Shown: positions 8,598 through 18,798, counted from the stretch's first letter. The stretch: 64,000 nt of DNA from Candidatus Poseidoniales archaeon (GCA_003602415.1 QQSK01000003.1:137369-201368); one strand, 5' to 3'. Numbers and translations: made by a program. Notes: generated by a model not told the origin, from the letters alone.

Positions 8598-10128
8598 TAC
8601 TAGTCATGGAATCATCCCATAAACCGTTTTCATCAGATGATTCGTTTGTGATGTCATTATCAAGTTTATTTCCTGAAGTTTCCCATTTAGGCATCGAAGA
8701 CATTTCATTACCAGATTGGCTAATCCGCTTGTATAGTACAAAACCTAGAGCCAAAACACCAACTAATACTCCAATAACAGTATGGTTCAAACTACGGCTT
8801 TCATGATTTGATTTTGCACTCACGATTAGGTCCATGCTGTGAGTATCAGTAGCACCATCATCATCTGTTACTACAATTCGTAACTCGTGAACTCCTTCTT
8901 CTAAGTCACTGACCTTGTAGGTAGGTATAATGGATACTAGTTTACCTTCAAGATACCATTCATAGCTAAGACTGTCCTCATCATTACCTGTTTCAAATGA
9001 TGTAATGGTTAAATCCAAAGTTTCTCCTTCTTCTAATTGCCATGAATTAGGACTATCAACATCAGATTCTGAAATACTCAGATTTATTTGTGGTACAACA
9101 TTTTCAATGTTGATTGAAACCTCAGTGCTAGATATTCTTCCAACTGAATCAATTACATCTAATTGCACTGTATAATTACCAGACAATGTTGGAACTAGAT
9201 TCAAGACCATACCATTAATCTCTGTACTGGAAGCAACCCTGTAGGTTCCATCTGGTTCAGTAATATACCAAATCGATTGCAGATTGTTACCCCAAACACC
9301 ATCACTCGAACCACTACCATCAATGATCAAAGAATCTCCTTCGTTTGCGGATTCTGCTGCAATAATATTGGCTTGAGGGTCGGTTTGGTCAACATAGACA
9401 TTTACTTCAACATGAGGAGAAACTCGAAGGAATGTGTCCTGAAGAACATATGAAAACTTCCAAACACCATCATACAATCCCAATTCATTAGCATCAATAA
9501 CAAAAGATACCATCTTGGAATGTGAGGCATAATCGATATCTGCATCTATGCTCATTGAGCTAGAATTACCCTCACATGCCCCATTTGGTGCATGACACCA
9601 TGACAAGATAATGATCGATTCATTTGTTGAGTTATCTGAGAATATACTAGAAGCGGTCAGCAAAACCGGTTCATCAACAATTATTGAAGAATCATGCATT
9701 GGAGATAAAACTGGATTGTGAGGACCTTCACCAATGAAGATTATCCTGTTTAGGAATTCTTTACCCATGCCATTTGATTGACTAATTTCAAGCCAACAAG
9801 TACATTCCAATCCCTGTGTATCAATCGTTATTGACCAGTTCCACAAACTGTCCTCAACTGGAATTACTTCGCTAAAGTATTCACCTGTACGCAATACTTC
9901 CCAATCGGAATATGGATCTGTAATATCATACAAAATCCAATTTGCTGTTTGAGGTGAAATCTTTGTAGTTCCATCTACAATTAATGTATCATTAACCCAA
10001 AGTCCATCAATCATAGGACTTGTCAATTTATCGCTGTTATAATTTGCAATATCATATGCGCTAGATGTTGGAAATGACATTAGCAATAATGAAGTCAAAA
10101 CTAAGCATGACTTCCAAAATTGCTTCAT
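8581..10128 (-). CDS. Surface protein with PKD/Ig-like domains, C-terminal anchor and acidic tail
   Basis: A secretion signal occupies residues 1-24 (hydrophobic core, SSAYD cleavage region). The long ectodomain contains at least two PKD-like beta-sandwich modules, seen as ANEGDSLIIDGSGSSD with a later YTVQLDVIDS strand, and as LEEGETLDLT with a later LRIVVTDDDGATDTHS strand. A single membrane helix near residues 462-480 (VIGVLVGVLALGFVLYK) is followed by a short polar, acidic cytoplasmic tail with WDDS. A ribosome binding site (GGAGTGAT) precedes the ATG. It lies 3 bases after a large repeat protein on the same strand. No enzymatic motif is visible. It is probably a cell-surface adhesion or display protein. 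Confidence 0.8.
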   Translation of the reverse strand: MKQFWKSCLVLTSLLLMSFPTSSAYDIANYNSDKLTSPMIDGLWVNDTLIVDGTTKISPQTANWILYDITDPYSDWEVLRTGEYFSEVIPVEDSLWNWSITIDTQGLECTCWLEISQSNGMGKEFLNRIIFIGEGPHNPVLSPMHDSSIIVDEPVLLTASSIFSDNSTNESIIILSWCHAPNGACEGNSSSMSIDADIDYASHSKMVSFVIDANELGLYDGVWKFSYVLQDTFLRVSPHVEVNVYVDQTDPQANIIAAESANEGDSLIIDGSGSSDGVWGNNLQSIWYITEPDGTYRVASSTEINGMVLNLVPTLSGNYTVQLDVIDSVGRISSTEVSINIENVVPQINLSISESDVDSPNSWQLEEGETLDLTITSFETGNDEDSLSYEWYLEGKLVSIIPTYKVSDLEEGVHELRIVVTDDDGATDTHSMDLIVSAKSNHESRSLNHTVIGVLVGVLALGFVLYKRISQSGNEMSSMPKWETSGNKLDNDITNESSDENGLWDDSMTSNERTE

Positions 10129-10131
10129 CTA

Positions 10132-13100
10132 TCACTCCTCAAATGCATTACACAACTGACCTTGCCCTGGGAAACTGTTGATGTCTCTAGGGTTGGTGTC
10201 CCACTTGTATTCACAGTAATTGATGTGGCCATCACCATCGGTGTCAACCATTCTATCTGCGTTGTCATATGGGTCGAAATTGAAGTAATACTCCCAGCCA
10301 GTTGCCATTCCATCGTCATCGTGGTCTTGGTAGAATACTTCAGGACCATCATCCCAATCATCGCCATCTGTATCGTTGGTGATTGGATTGGTACCGTTAA
10401 CGAATTCTTCGAAACTGGTGTAATTCTCTAAATTGTCATAGAACATCTTTCCATCCGGACTATCAGGGTCAATGTGGCAATTACTAGATTGAGGGTCGTT
10501 GTATGAAGGACAGTATTTTGCAATCAAACCTGTACGGTTGAGGCCATCATTATCTGGGTCTTCCATACCATCATCGATTCCATCTCCATCTGAATCCTTC
10601 AAAGACGGGTCCATTACTCCACGTGCTCCACTAGCACTAAACGAAGCGTTGTCGACTAGTCCAATGATTAGAGCCTGCTCTGAGTACTTGACTTCCCAAC
10701 CATCAGGTAGCATATCTCCATCTGTGTCATCATCGACAGGGTTGGTATTCCATCTATCTGGAGCTTCTGCACCATTTGCTAGAGTATCATTGTCAATATC
10801 ATAGGTATCATCTTTCAATGAACCCTCTGAAGGATCTAACGCCCATCTTCCATTACAACTACAGAGAGAATTCATGGGCACTACGAAATTAGTCATATTC
10901 ATTTCATGGATTTCATACATCTTTTCGAGAATGAAACCGCCTAACCAGTTCTTCCACATGTAACCTCCAGCATCAAGGCCACATTCGATCATTGAGTCGC
11001 AACCTGGTGGCAGCCACATGTCAGTAGCAACCCACAGGGAGTGAGACTTGGAATTATCTTCAATAGATTCGACCTGCATTTCCCAACCATCTAACATTCC
11101 ATCACTATCTGTGTCATTGATTAGAGGATTCGTAGGATTCTGGAATGGTCTAGGAACGAATAGTACTTCGTATCCGTCAATTAGTCCGTCACCATCTGTG
11201 TCGGAATTATTTGCGTGTGTAAGGAAGTTATCCTGTCCAAGGATTACTTCTTCTCCATCCTCTAGTCCATCGTTGTCTGTATCATACATACAAGGGCTAG
11301 TAAAGTAATCTTCACCATACCATGAGAAACCATTCAATGCCTCTGCTTGGTCACCAAGACCATCACCATCAGTATCTGCATTTGATGCATTAGAACCAGT
11401 GTCGCAAACATCATTGAATTCTTTGTAATCTGATAATCCATCTTCATCAGTATCCCAAAGACCTGGGTCAGAGGTTACGTGAGTGGTTTGAACACCACGA
11501 TTGACAACAAGAATTTCCCAACCGATAACTTCGATTCCATCTTTTAGCCCGTCGCCATCTGTGTCAGGATTTAGAGGGTCTGTCGAGCGACCGTCGATTA
11601 TTCCATCGCCATCGGAATCCCTAGCATTGTATTCCATTAGATTGGTAAACATCTCATCCAATTCTACAATTTCAACCCAAACATCTAGCCTGCTTTCAAT
11701 TGTGTCTCCAACTTCTACGTTGATAGCATAGACATATCCTTCAACTGGAGCCACTAATGGAATCACTTGTTGGTTTCCACCAGATAATGTGATTCTTGCA
11801 CGTGCAACTGTTTGGTTAGCACTTACCCAATCATCCAATTCAACATCTATTGCAACTACTAATGCTGCATTTTCTAGTGTTGCGAATGTAACTGAACCAT
11901 CACCATCAGCATCATACCCATCTCTATCTGAATCAATGTCCCCATTGGAACCGTCACGAGGGTCAAGGCCATTGGTTGCTTCCCAACCATCTGGCATACC
12001 ATCTTCATCGGTGTCTGCATGCCATGGAGAGGTGAATTTCTCTTCACCAAATGCGAATGAAACTTGGAATTCTTCAATGTTGTTCATCCCATCTTCATCC
12101 CAGTCTCCGTAGCCATCTGAGTTGTTAGCAGGATCTAGTAACTGTGATGCTGCAATTGAAGTTCCTGTAGCAGGATGCTCTGCAACATTTGAGAAACAGA
12201 ATTCATATCCATCAGGCATACCATCGCCATCAGTATCCCAATCAGATGGCCCGTTCATGAGTCCATCTCCGTCCATGTCTTGCTTGAACCAAGCAAGTCC
12301 GAACTCCATAGCATCGGATGCGAATGGTGCTGCTCTAGGAACAGGGTCCAGTAGGCTCAATCCGCAGTTTTGTCCTGTAGCCTTCATGACCATTATTGTA
12401 GAATTGGAAATTTCTTGAATATCATCAAGGAGGTCACCATCGGAATCTGCCAAGGTAGGGTTTGTTCCATATTCTTCTTCTTCAAGGTTGAACAACATAT
12501 CAGAATCGGAATCGAGAACTTGGTCGCATGAATGTTGGCCTGCAGCGTTAGCCAGGTCGTCCCAATCTGCAATTCCATTTTCTCCATTGAAGTGGTCCTC
12601 AAGTGTTTCTTCCATTGCATCATCTAATTCAACACAATCCCAGTTTCCAGAAAGTGGGTCAAATAATGTGTAATTTCCAGCTGGATGGTTTACTTCCATC
12701 TTGTAGGTTACTTCCCACTTGTCGTTAAGTCCATCACCATCAGTATCTGCGAGTCTAGGGTTTGTTCCTTCTAAAATCTCGACTGAATTGATTAGGCCAT
12801 CTCTGTCCGGGTCTCCTTTTGGACCGTCATCAGGGTCTGGCCAGGAATCCTCTTCGTCTTGCTCTTCAGCGCCCTCGGAATTTGCTTCACTTGGGTCATT
12901 ATCTTCATCATCGGATTCTCCATTATCCAAAGGATTCAATCCATTTTCAACTTCCCAACCATCTGACATTCCGTCTCCATCCGTATCAGGATCGTCAGGG
13001 TCAGTACCGTACTGAGCCTCAATAGAATCTGCCAATCCATCATCGTCACGGTCCTGTGATTGACCAGTGTTGGAACCATCTCCAATCAAATCATCCTCGA

Positions 13101-13227
13101 CAGCAGGGTCGAAATCTCCTGCACCTTCACTAGTTTGAAAGAATCCAGTTGCTCCAACGAATAGTGACCCGAAAATCAAAGTCGAAACGATTGCTACGTA
13201 GGCCATTTGGTTGTGTGACACAGTCAT
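10132..13227 (-). CDS. Large Asp-rich calcium-binding (thrombospondin type-3-like) surface protein
   Basis: The N-terminus has one hydrophobic segment (about residues 8-28), an uncleaved anchor or signal. The remainder is built of many DTDGDGLxDxxE / TNPxxxDTDGDG units, of the kind found in calcium-stabilised archaeal and bacterial surface proteins. Near residues 455-520 the repeats are broken by a different segment with valine- and glycine-rich strands (APVEGYVYAINVEVGD), which resembles a biotinyl-lipoyl-like sandwich. No C-terminal membrane helix is present. A TATA-like GGTTTATTTG lies 45-57 bases upstream of the ATG. It heads the run of minus-strand genes towards mqnC. Calcium binding is inferred from the repeat type. 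Confidence 0.82.
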   Translation of the reverse strand: MTVSHNQMAYVAIVSTLIFGSLFVGATGFFQTSEGAGDFDPAVEDDLIGDGSNTGQSQDRDDDGLADSIEAQYGTDPDDPDTDGDGMSDGWEVENGLNPLDNGESDDEDNDPSEANSEGAEEQDEEDSWPDPDDGPKGDPDRDGLINSVEILEGTNPRLADTDGDGLNDKWEVTYKMEVNHPAGNYTLFDPLSGNWDCVELDDAMEETLEDHFNGENGIADWDDLANAAGQHSCDQVLDSDSDMLFNLEEEEYGTNPTLADSDGDLLDDIQEISNSTIMVMKATGQNCGLSLLDPVPRAAPFASDAMEFGLAWFKQDMDGDGLMNGPSDWDTDGDGMPDGYEFCFSNVAEHPATGTSIAASQLLDPANNSDGYGDWDEDGMNNIEEFQVSFAFGEEKFTSPWHADTDEDGMPDGWEATNGLDPRDGSNGDIDSDRDGYDADGDGSVTFATLENAALVVAIDVELDDWVSANQTVARARITLSGGNQQVIPLVAPVEGYVYAINVEVGDTIESRLDVWVEIVELDEMFTNLMEYNARDSDGDGIIDGRSTDPLNPDTDGDGLKDGIEVIGWEILVVNRGVQTTHVTSDPGLWDTDEDGLSDYKEFNDVCDTGSNASNADTDGDGLGDQAEALNGFSWYGEDYFTSPCMYDTDNDGLEDGEEVILGQDNFLTHANNSDTDGDGLIDGYEVLFVPRPFQNPTNPLINDTDSDGMLDGWEMQVESIEDNSKSHSLWVATDMWLPPGCDSMIECGLDAGGYMWKNWLGGFILEKMYEIHEMNMTNFVVPMNSLCSCNGRWALDPSEGSLKDDTYDIDNDTLANGAEAPDRWNTNPVDDDTDGDMLPDGWEVKYSEQALIIGLVDNASFSASGARGVMDPSLKDSDGDGIDDGMEDPDNDGLNRTGLIAKYCPSYNDPQSSNCHIDPDSPDGKMFYDNLENYTSFEEFVNGTNPITNDTDGDDWDDGPEVFYQDHDDDGMATGWEYYFNFDPYDNADRMVDTDGDGHINYCEYKWDTNPRDINSFPGQGQLCNAFEE
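10170..13080 (-). repeat. Long array of Asp-rich TSP3-type repeats (coding)
   Basis: The coding DNA shows a recurring minus-strand motif equivalent to GATACTGATGGTGATGG about every 60-150 bases, encoding D-T-D-G-D-G. Units vary in length and sequence, so this is a protein repeat array, not a DNA satellite or CRISPR. Confidence 0.75.
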
Positions 13228-13270
13228 GATAATACGCTCCGCACGCTAATGCAGATAACTCCACTACAGT

Positions 13271-13284
13271 CTTACAAATAAACC
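13271..13284 (-). promoter_or_regulatory. TATA-box region upstream of the 1031-residue repeat protein
   Basis: Read on the minus strand, the sequence is GGTTTATTTGTAAG, ending 44 bases before the ATG at 13227. The 102-base gap 13228-13329 separates this gene from the unknown gene upstream and is the largest spacer in this run, so an independent promoter is likely. Confidence 0.45.
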
Positions 13285-13329
13285 TTCACGGTAAATGATT
13301 TGACTAAAATACTAATTTTTGGGCTGAAA

Positions 13330-14352
13330 TCAGGAGATTTCATACCGACTTTGCAATGTTATTTCGATAAAATCATCGCCCATTTCAAGACCTACTTTTA
13401 CCGGCCTTCCTTCACATCTAACCCATGCACCTGCAATGAATCCAGTAGTTATGGCAGGAAGAGGTAATTCAGTAAATTTCATCGAAACTCCGCCATTGGA
13501 ATCAATTGACTTTACCTCCACAGGGGAAGAAAGACCCTTAGGAGCCAATAGTGTATTACAACTTTCCATCCAACCGTCAGCGTCTGCAGCCAAAAATATC
13601 TCTTCTCCTGCAATGAATAATTTCTTGCTGGCTATGGCCAACGATAGAAATCCATCACCTAAAACTGGCCATGAATTTCTCTCATCCTCGCCTATATTGG
13701 CAATTAATCCTGCACATGACTCCTGCAACCTAATGAATAGCCCTGCTGGCAATAGGTGATGGCTCAAACCATCTATCTTCCAATCCGATTCTACATCTAT
13801 TGAATAAGGTGATGAGGTAGAATATATCTTGCCAACAGAATTTGATTGAGGAATGCTTTGATTTGAGTCCTCCAGAGAAAGTATGCAAGAGTCTGAACTC
13901 TTTTGCTCCCATCGCATTCGATACCTCTTTCCATCTATCCTCTCGATTTGAGCTTGAAGAATTCCCGAAATAATTGGAGTCAAAACATTGCTCTGAAAAC
14001 TAGGCGGCTTTAGATTGGGCCTGCCCCAGCCATGTAACCACCATCGATGTTCTATGGCTTGCAGAATTTTCTTTTTCTTGAATATCCCTGTTTTATCCAA
14101 ATATCCAGCACTCAGAAGATTTTCTTCTTCATCACATGCTGCATTAGCCAGACGTCTACCCATAGGTTTGTCAATAGTTTCTTCAAAAAATCTCCACCAA
14201 GAATCAATGCCATCTGAACGCCATCTTACCCATGATTTACCATTGGTATCGATAATTAAGCCATTATCAACTGAAAAATTCAAACTTAAATCTGCCATTA
14301 AATTTGCATCAAGAAGAGTATCGGCTTCATCGATAAGTGGCATAAAAATCAC
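13330..14352 (-). CDS. Hypothetical protein, translationally coupled to glyA
   Basis: I do not recognise this 340-residue protein. It has no signal peptide or membrane segment. The N-terminal ~110 residues are rich in tryptophan and charged residues (WVRWRSDGIDSWWRFFEE, HRWWLHGWGRP), and the C-terminal half reads as beta-strands with a conserved-looking WMESCNTLLAPKG segment. The GTG start overlaps the glyA stop by four bases (GTGA), so its translation is probably coupled to glyA; an ATG three codons later (14343) is an alternative. A cytoplasmic role is likely, but nothing in the sequence gives a function. Confidence 0.65.
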   Translation of the reverse strand: MIFMPLIDEADTLLDANLMADLSLNFSVDNGLIIDTNGKSWVRWRSDGIDSWWRFFEETIDKPMGRRLANAACDEEENLLSAGYLDKTGIFKKKKILQAIEHRWWLHGWGRPNLKPPSFQSNVLTPIISGILQAQIERIDGKRYRMRWEQKSSDSCILSLEDSNQSIPQSNSVGKIYSTSSPYSIDVESDWKIDGLSHHLLPAGLFIRLQESCAGLIANIGEDERNSWPVLGDGFLSLAIASKKLFIAGEEIFLAADADGWMESCNTLLAPKGLSSPVEVKSIDSNGGVSMKFTELPLPAITTGFIAGAWVRCEGRPVKVGLEMGDDFIEITLQSRYEIS

Positions 14353-15662
14353 AATGGATATCCGTTTTGATTTTCCTCGTTGAAACAGTATCTGATTATT
14401 TGATAATTTGATTTGAAATCATTAACGTCTTGCTTGACAGTTTTTGGATCCTCGCCATTCAATAATACTCGAGCATAGAAACGTGCGACATCTGTCATTT
14501 CATCAGTACCCATTCCAACTCTTGTCAATTCCTGAACACCCAACCTTAGACCTGAAGGTGTCATCGCTTTGGTATCTCCTGGAAGCATGTTCATGTTTGT
14601 AATAATTCCAGCCTGTTCTAACAAATCAGCAGCTTTTGCACCTGCTCCTGAATCAAGTTCACCATGACGAGTTAGTACTTGATGAGATGCAGTATATCCT
14701 CTGGATTCTGCTAGAACATCAAACCCTTCTGCCGCTAATGCTGAACCAAAGGCCTGAGCATTAGACACCGTATTGCGAGATAATTCTTCACCGTATTCCA
14801 TGAATTCTGCTAATGCTACAACTTTACCTGCAACGTGGTGCAAATGATAGGAAGAACAAGTGCCAGGGAAAACTGCATTATTCAATCTCCTCTGAAACTT
14901 TTCATCAGAACTTGAAGACAGAATAAATCCACCTTGAGGGCCAGGGAATGTTTTGTGGGATGAACCGGTCATGATATCTGCACCTTCATGTAACGGGTCC
15001 TGAAAGCAACCACCTGCAATTAATCCTAAAACATGGGCACCGTCATACATCACCGTAGAGCCAACTTCATGAGCCGCATCAGCCAACTCTTTGAGAGGAG
15101 TTGGGAAAAGGAAAACCGATTGACCAAATAGAGCTACCTTCGGTTGAATTTCTCGAATCAATTCAGCTGAAGCATCAATGTCAGGCTCCATCCTCTCTTC
15201 ATCCCAAGGATATGTAGAGAGATTCAGATCTCTCAAACCTACTGCACCCATTCTAGCATGAGAGATATGTCCGCCATCTGCAGTTGAAACCGCAGTGATA
15301 TTATCCCCTGGTTTTGATAATGCCTTCAATGCTGCAATATTGGAAACGGTTCCACTCGTAGACTGGATATTTGCAAATGGAACATTGAATAGTTCCTTGG
15401 CCAAATTAATTCCTAATTCCTCTATGGTATCGAAATCTCCACAGCCCTGATAATATCGCTTGTATGGCAAACCTTCTGCATACCTTCCGTGAAGATCACT
15501 TGACACTATCCTTTGAACCATTGGAGACACTATATTTTCACTGGCAATCATACCCAGTCCATCACGATAAAGTGCACCACTATCTGCTACAGCATTCATT
15601 ACTGTTCTTGCGTGATTTATGTTGGCTGGGCTTGCTTTCCAACCACCTGCTGGTTCAACCAT
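14349..15662 (-). CDS. glyA: Serine hydroxymethyltransferase, archaeal type
   Basis: PLP enzyme that interconverts serine and glycine with a folate- or pterin-bound one-carbon unit. Visible signatures are MIASENIVSP, RYAEGLPYKRYYQGC, MYDGAHVLGLIAGG and the PLP-lysine loop TGSSHKTFPGPQGG (Lys237 from the chosen start). The SHKTFPGPQGG form is that of archaeal SHMT, whereas most bacterial enzymes have THKTLRGPRGG. I chose the ATG at 15662; a TTG at 15680 would add six residues. The length of ~437 residues is normal. It is coupled to the unknown gene downstream by a four-base overlap. Confidence 0.93.
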   Translation of the reverse strand: MVEPAGGWKASPANINHARTVMNAVADSGALYRDGLGMIASENIVSPMVQRIVSSDLHGRYAEGLPYKRYYQGCGDFDTIEELGINLAKELFNVPFANIQSTSGTVSNIAALKALSKPGDNITAVSTADGGHISHARMGAVGLRDLNLSTYPWDEERMEPDIDASAELIREIQPKVALFGQSVFLFPTPLKELADAAHEVGSTVMYDGAHVLGLIAGGCFQDPLHEGADIMTGSSHKTFPGPQGGFILSSSSDEKFQRRLNNAVFPGTCSSYHLHHVAGKVVALAEFMEYGEELSRNTVSNAQAFGSALAAEGFDVLAESRGYTASHQVLTRHGELDSGAGAKAADLLEQAGIITNMNMLPGDTKAMTPSGLRLGVQELTRVGMGTDEMTDVARFYARVLLNGEDPKTVKQDVNDFKSNYQIIRYCFNEENQNGYPL

Positions 15663-15721
15663 GTGACATGCACTGTACAAGCAGCCTTTGACCCTTTGGA
15701 ATAGAAGGACAGAGACTCAAT

Positions 15722-18700
15722 TCAACTTGGCCTTCTAGGTCCTCGATTATTTGTGGCCCTATTTTGCTTTTCAGAACGTATGGTATTGTGAGGAATTCCT
15801 TTTCTAGTTAAATCAGATGACATGATATTTGATTTAGTCCTTGAACGACCTGTTGGCTTACCTGCCTTACCGGACTTTCTCTGAATCAACTGTGACCTAC
15901 CCCTGTAGGCAACTGGGCCAACTAATCTTTCCATTGCTGGAACTTCTGAACCTACTTCCTTAGGCCTTTTGAGCCACCAACCAGGGGATAGATTTTGGGA
16001 CCTAGAATCCTTCTCTCTCTTCATTGCATTTGCTCTTCTAACCAATTTTGGTCGAACAGATCTTTCACTATCTTTTGAAACATAATTGGTCAGCCAACCT
16101 GGTAGACCAATGTCATAAACAATACCGTTGATGGTCAACAACATACCAGATAAGAGTAGATGGGTTCCAACCGGTAACTCACTTCGACTCAAGTTAATTT
16201 TGTGTCTTTTTATTCTCTTGGCATAAGCCACCATAGCTTTCTGGTCACGGTGTCTTATCACTCTAGATTGTTGCTTACTAAATCTTCTAGCACTTTGGTG
16301 AAGGAAAATTGAACCTAAGGCAACAGACCATCCTTGCAACATACCTACTTCTCCTGAGACGTAGATACCTGCAAGAATCCATAATGGAGTTAGAACTCCC
16401 CAATTGAATACTTGAGAAATAATGCCAGAGGTATACCTTGGAGTCATTTTGCGTTCTACTGCGCTTGCAGCTGCAATCAAGATATTTGCGTTTAGAGCCT
16501 CGTCGACTCCGCTCTTCAACATCAATGCAGCAACAGGATTCACTGGAGCATCATCTATCCATTTACGAGAACGCTTAGTTGCTGAGTTGGTAAGCGCTAC
16601 CTCGAGTTCGTCATTATAGTCGGATTTTGGACGACCTAGGATGTTTGCCAACGCCTTTACTCTAGGGTCATATGGGTCCGTTTCTTCCAATTCAGTAAGC
16701 ACACTCATGGCACTATGCCACTCGCCTTTATCGATTAAACAAAGAGCTGCAGCAATTCTCGGTTTTGCCATCAAAGGATATTCTCTGACCAAACGCAAAG
16801 AAATATCCATTGCTTCTTTATGCTTATTTTGTGCACGTAAAAGGGCGACATGAGATAACCTTGCATTCAATGTTAGGCTGTCTTTGTGAAGAGAACCATC
16901 TGTTGGTTGAGGGCTCCAAGAACGTAGCATGCGCATCAAATCATTGAGATGATCAATACATGGGTTGTTTTCCCAATCCCATAAATCATCTTCATCAACT
17001 GTACCATTCCAAGGGTCGAACCATTCGCAGATGAATGCTAGCAACTCAGGCTCATCATATCCTTCTGGTTGCTGAAGATTGTGAAGTGCTTCTCTAGCAG
17101 CATCTAATCTGCGACAAGCAATATGACCTGCGGCCACAATCATTCTGGCCTCGTCATCATCCCCTCCAGCCTGTGCGAGTACTTTCTTTGCTTCCTCGAT
17201 AGCCGTTGGCCATAGACCACGAATGGCCATTTCTAACATTCTAGCACGACTTTTAGCCATTCTAACGATGGCCTCATCTTCACCAATAGAGCGTTCCTGG
17301 AATCTTATCAGAGCATCAAGGTCATTGTTTAATGCCGCATCAGCAACCAAATCAGACATCCAATTGCCTCCACCACTCATAATGGCACCTTCTCTTCTTT
17401 GGTCCGGATTCAAATCAAACTTCAAATTGCGCAATGAATTGAATTTAGCAACAGACAGGACCCATGTTAGTAAGAAAATACTCTGACCTACAGCAATGAA
17501 AATCCAAGTAACCAATAAACGGTTCTTCTCATCAAAACCGCTATTTTCGAACCAATCGATGAATGGCATTAGATCACCAAATTCTTTGTAACAAACCAAT
17601 ATCAATAGCAGTGCAGTATATCCACTAAAACCTGCAAATGCAAAGTAAAGAACTCTTGCTTGCGCCCTATCTTCTGAACGAATTTCACGAGGAGATGCTA
17701 GTAATACACCGCCTAATCCTCCGAATGCTTGTCCTCCAAGGAACAAGTTTCTAATCAGTTCAAATATGAAAGCAAGACCTACAATAGCGATATTTAATGA
17801 TAGATATGCTGCTAAAATTTCTGGCAAACTTTTCAGCGCTTCCCATTCAGCTAGCAATGGATTTTCTTGAATCTGAAGGTAAACCTGATGGCCCAGAATA
17901 CCACCATAGTTCAGAACCTCCTGAGAATTATCAGGATTGTTAATCATCACATATGCAACCGTTACAATTCCATTAATTGCAGTGAGTGGCATTGTCAAAA
18001 GGAAGAGAATCAAAATGAATGCAAATGCACGGCCAATGAATCCCAATTTCTTAGCATCGATAGGATTTGGTCTTCCTAGCCAGGTTCGGTATTTTCCAAT
18101 CATCAGCATGTTCCAAGAAGCACCCATTATACGACCATATGCTAGAATGGTAGGACCCATGAATACTAATCCTGCAATCGCCAAAGCGAGTGGTTTTTGC
18201 TCATCAGTAACCCTTGGCAGCAAGAGTAAATACGAACCAATGGAAAGCAAAAACAAACCGATCAATGTACCGCTTCTACGGAAGAAAAGACGGAAAAACT
18301 TGGTTTTACCAATTCCAACTCTTCTGCCTACTAGTTGACCGTTTAATGATTCCCAGGGAGAAATCAGAATTGGAATTAAAACCAATAATCCCATCAACAA
18401 AATGTTAGGGAGATAGTAGACTTCAGGTTCGAAAACCAATTCCGCAATAAGCAGAAGAACGCCTGTCATAGCCATCATGTAGAGTGCAATACCAAAACCT
18501 ACGTTAGGTAACTTCAACAGTTTCTTCACTCCACCTCTACCCTTGGTGAGACTATGGACCTCATACAAACCATCGTCTATCTCAAAACCAACTTGTAAAC
18601 CAGACAACTGAGTTGGAATCATCCATTTCCACAGAATTAATGCTGTCAAAAATGCAATTAGAAATGGGAAAAGATGGTCAATGGATAAATTCGCTGGATT

Positions 18701-18775
18701 CTCTATCGTGCTTGCACTAACTAGTGGTAGTAAAACCACGCTAAGCAAAGCGGCGAGAATCTGACTCCTCATCAC
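15722..18775 (-). CDS. Large polytopic membrane protein with TPR-like helical region
   Basis: I do not recognise the family. A signal-like hydrophobic N-terminus is followed by about eight to nine transmembrane helices to residue ~460. A soluble helical segment (about residues 480-730) has TPR-like periodicity, for example WPTAIEEAKKVLAQAG and NKHKEAMDISLRLVREYP. Two or more further hydrophobic segments lie around residues 800-900, and a very basic tail rich in R, K, S and G ends the protein. The start is GTG at 18775 or ATG at 18772; the GGGTG ahead of the ATG favours the latter. A perfect inverted repeat (18777-18791) sits directly upstream. It may scaffold a membrane complex, but this is speculation. 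Confidence 0.72.
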   Translation of the reverse strand: MMRSQILAALLSVVLLPLVSASTIENPANLSIDHLFPFLIAFLTALILWKWMIPTQLSGLQVGFEIDDGLYEVHSLTKGRGGVKKLLKLPNVGFGIALYMMAMTGVLLLIAELVFEPEVYYLPNILLMGLLVLIPILISPWESLNGQLVGRRVGIGKTKFFRLFFRRSGTLIGLFLLSIGSYLLLLPRVTDEQKPLALAIAGLVFMGPTILAYGRIMGASWNMLMIGKYRTWLGRPNPIDAKKLGFIGRAFAFILILFLLTMPLTAINGIVTVAYVMINNPDNSQEVLNYGGILGHQVYLQIQENPLLAEWEALKSLPEILAAYLSLNIAIVGLAFIFELIRNLFLGGQAFGGLGGVLLASPREIRSEDRAQARVLYFAFAGFSGYTALLLILVCYKEFGDLMPFIDWFENSGFDEKNRLLVTWIFIAVGQSIFLLTWVLSVAKFNSLRNLKFDLNPDQRREGAIMSGGGNWMSDLVADAALNNDLDALIRFQERSIGEDEAIVRMAKSRARMLEMAIRGLWPTAIEEAKKVLAQAGGDDDEARMIVAAGHIACRRLDAAREALHNLQQPEGYDEPELLAFICEWFDPWNGTVDEDDLWDWENNPCIDHLNDLMRMLRSWSPQPTDGSLHKDSLTLNARLSHVALLRAQNKHKEAMDISLRLVREYPLMAKPRIAAALCLIDKGEWHSAMSVLTELEETDPYDPRVKALANILGRPKSDYNDELEVALTNSATKRSRKWIDDAPVNPVAALMLKSGVDEALNANILIAAASAVERKMTPRYTSGIISQVFNWGVLTPLWILAGIYVSGEVGMLQGWSVALGSIFLHQSARRFSKQQSRVIRHRDQKAMVAYAKRIKRHKINLSRSELPVGTHLLLSGMLLTINGIVYDIGLPGWLTNYVSKDSERSVRPKLVRRANAMKREKDSRSQNLSPGWWLKRPKEVGSEVPAMERLVGPVAYRGRSQLIQRKSGKAGKPTGRSRTKSNIMSSDLTRKGIPHNTIRSEKQNRATNNRGPRRPS

Positions 18776-18776
18776 C

Positions 18777-18791
18777 CATGCCTACGGCATG
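18777..18791 (-). other. Inverted repeat with TAC core (CATGCC-TAC-GGCATG)
   Basis: A perfect 6-bp stem with a 3-base loop fills the gap between the aminotransferase stop and the start of the large membrane protein. In mRNA sense the loop reads GTA. It is one of five such elements in this window that share the CC-TAC-GG core but have different arms. Confidence 0.6.
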
Positions 18792-18798
18792 TGCTTCA

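Noticed and set aside
10132..13227. Periodic repeats that could look like CRISPR
   Set aside because: Units vary in length and sequence and are in frame with Asp-rich protein repeats; there are no constant spacers.
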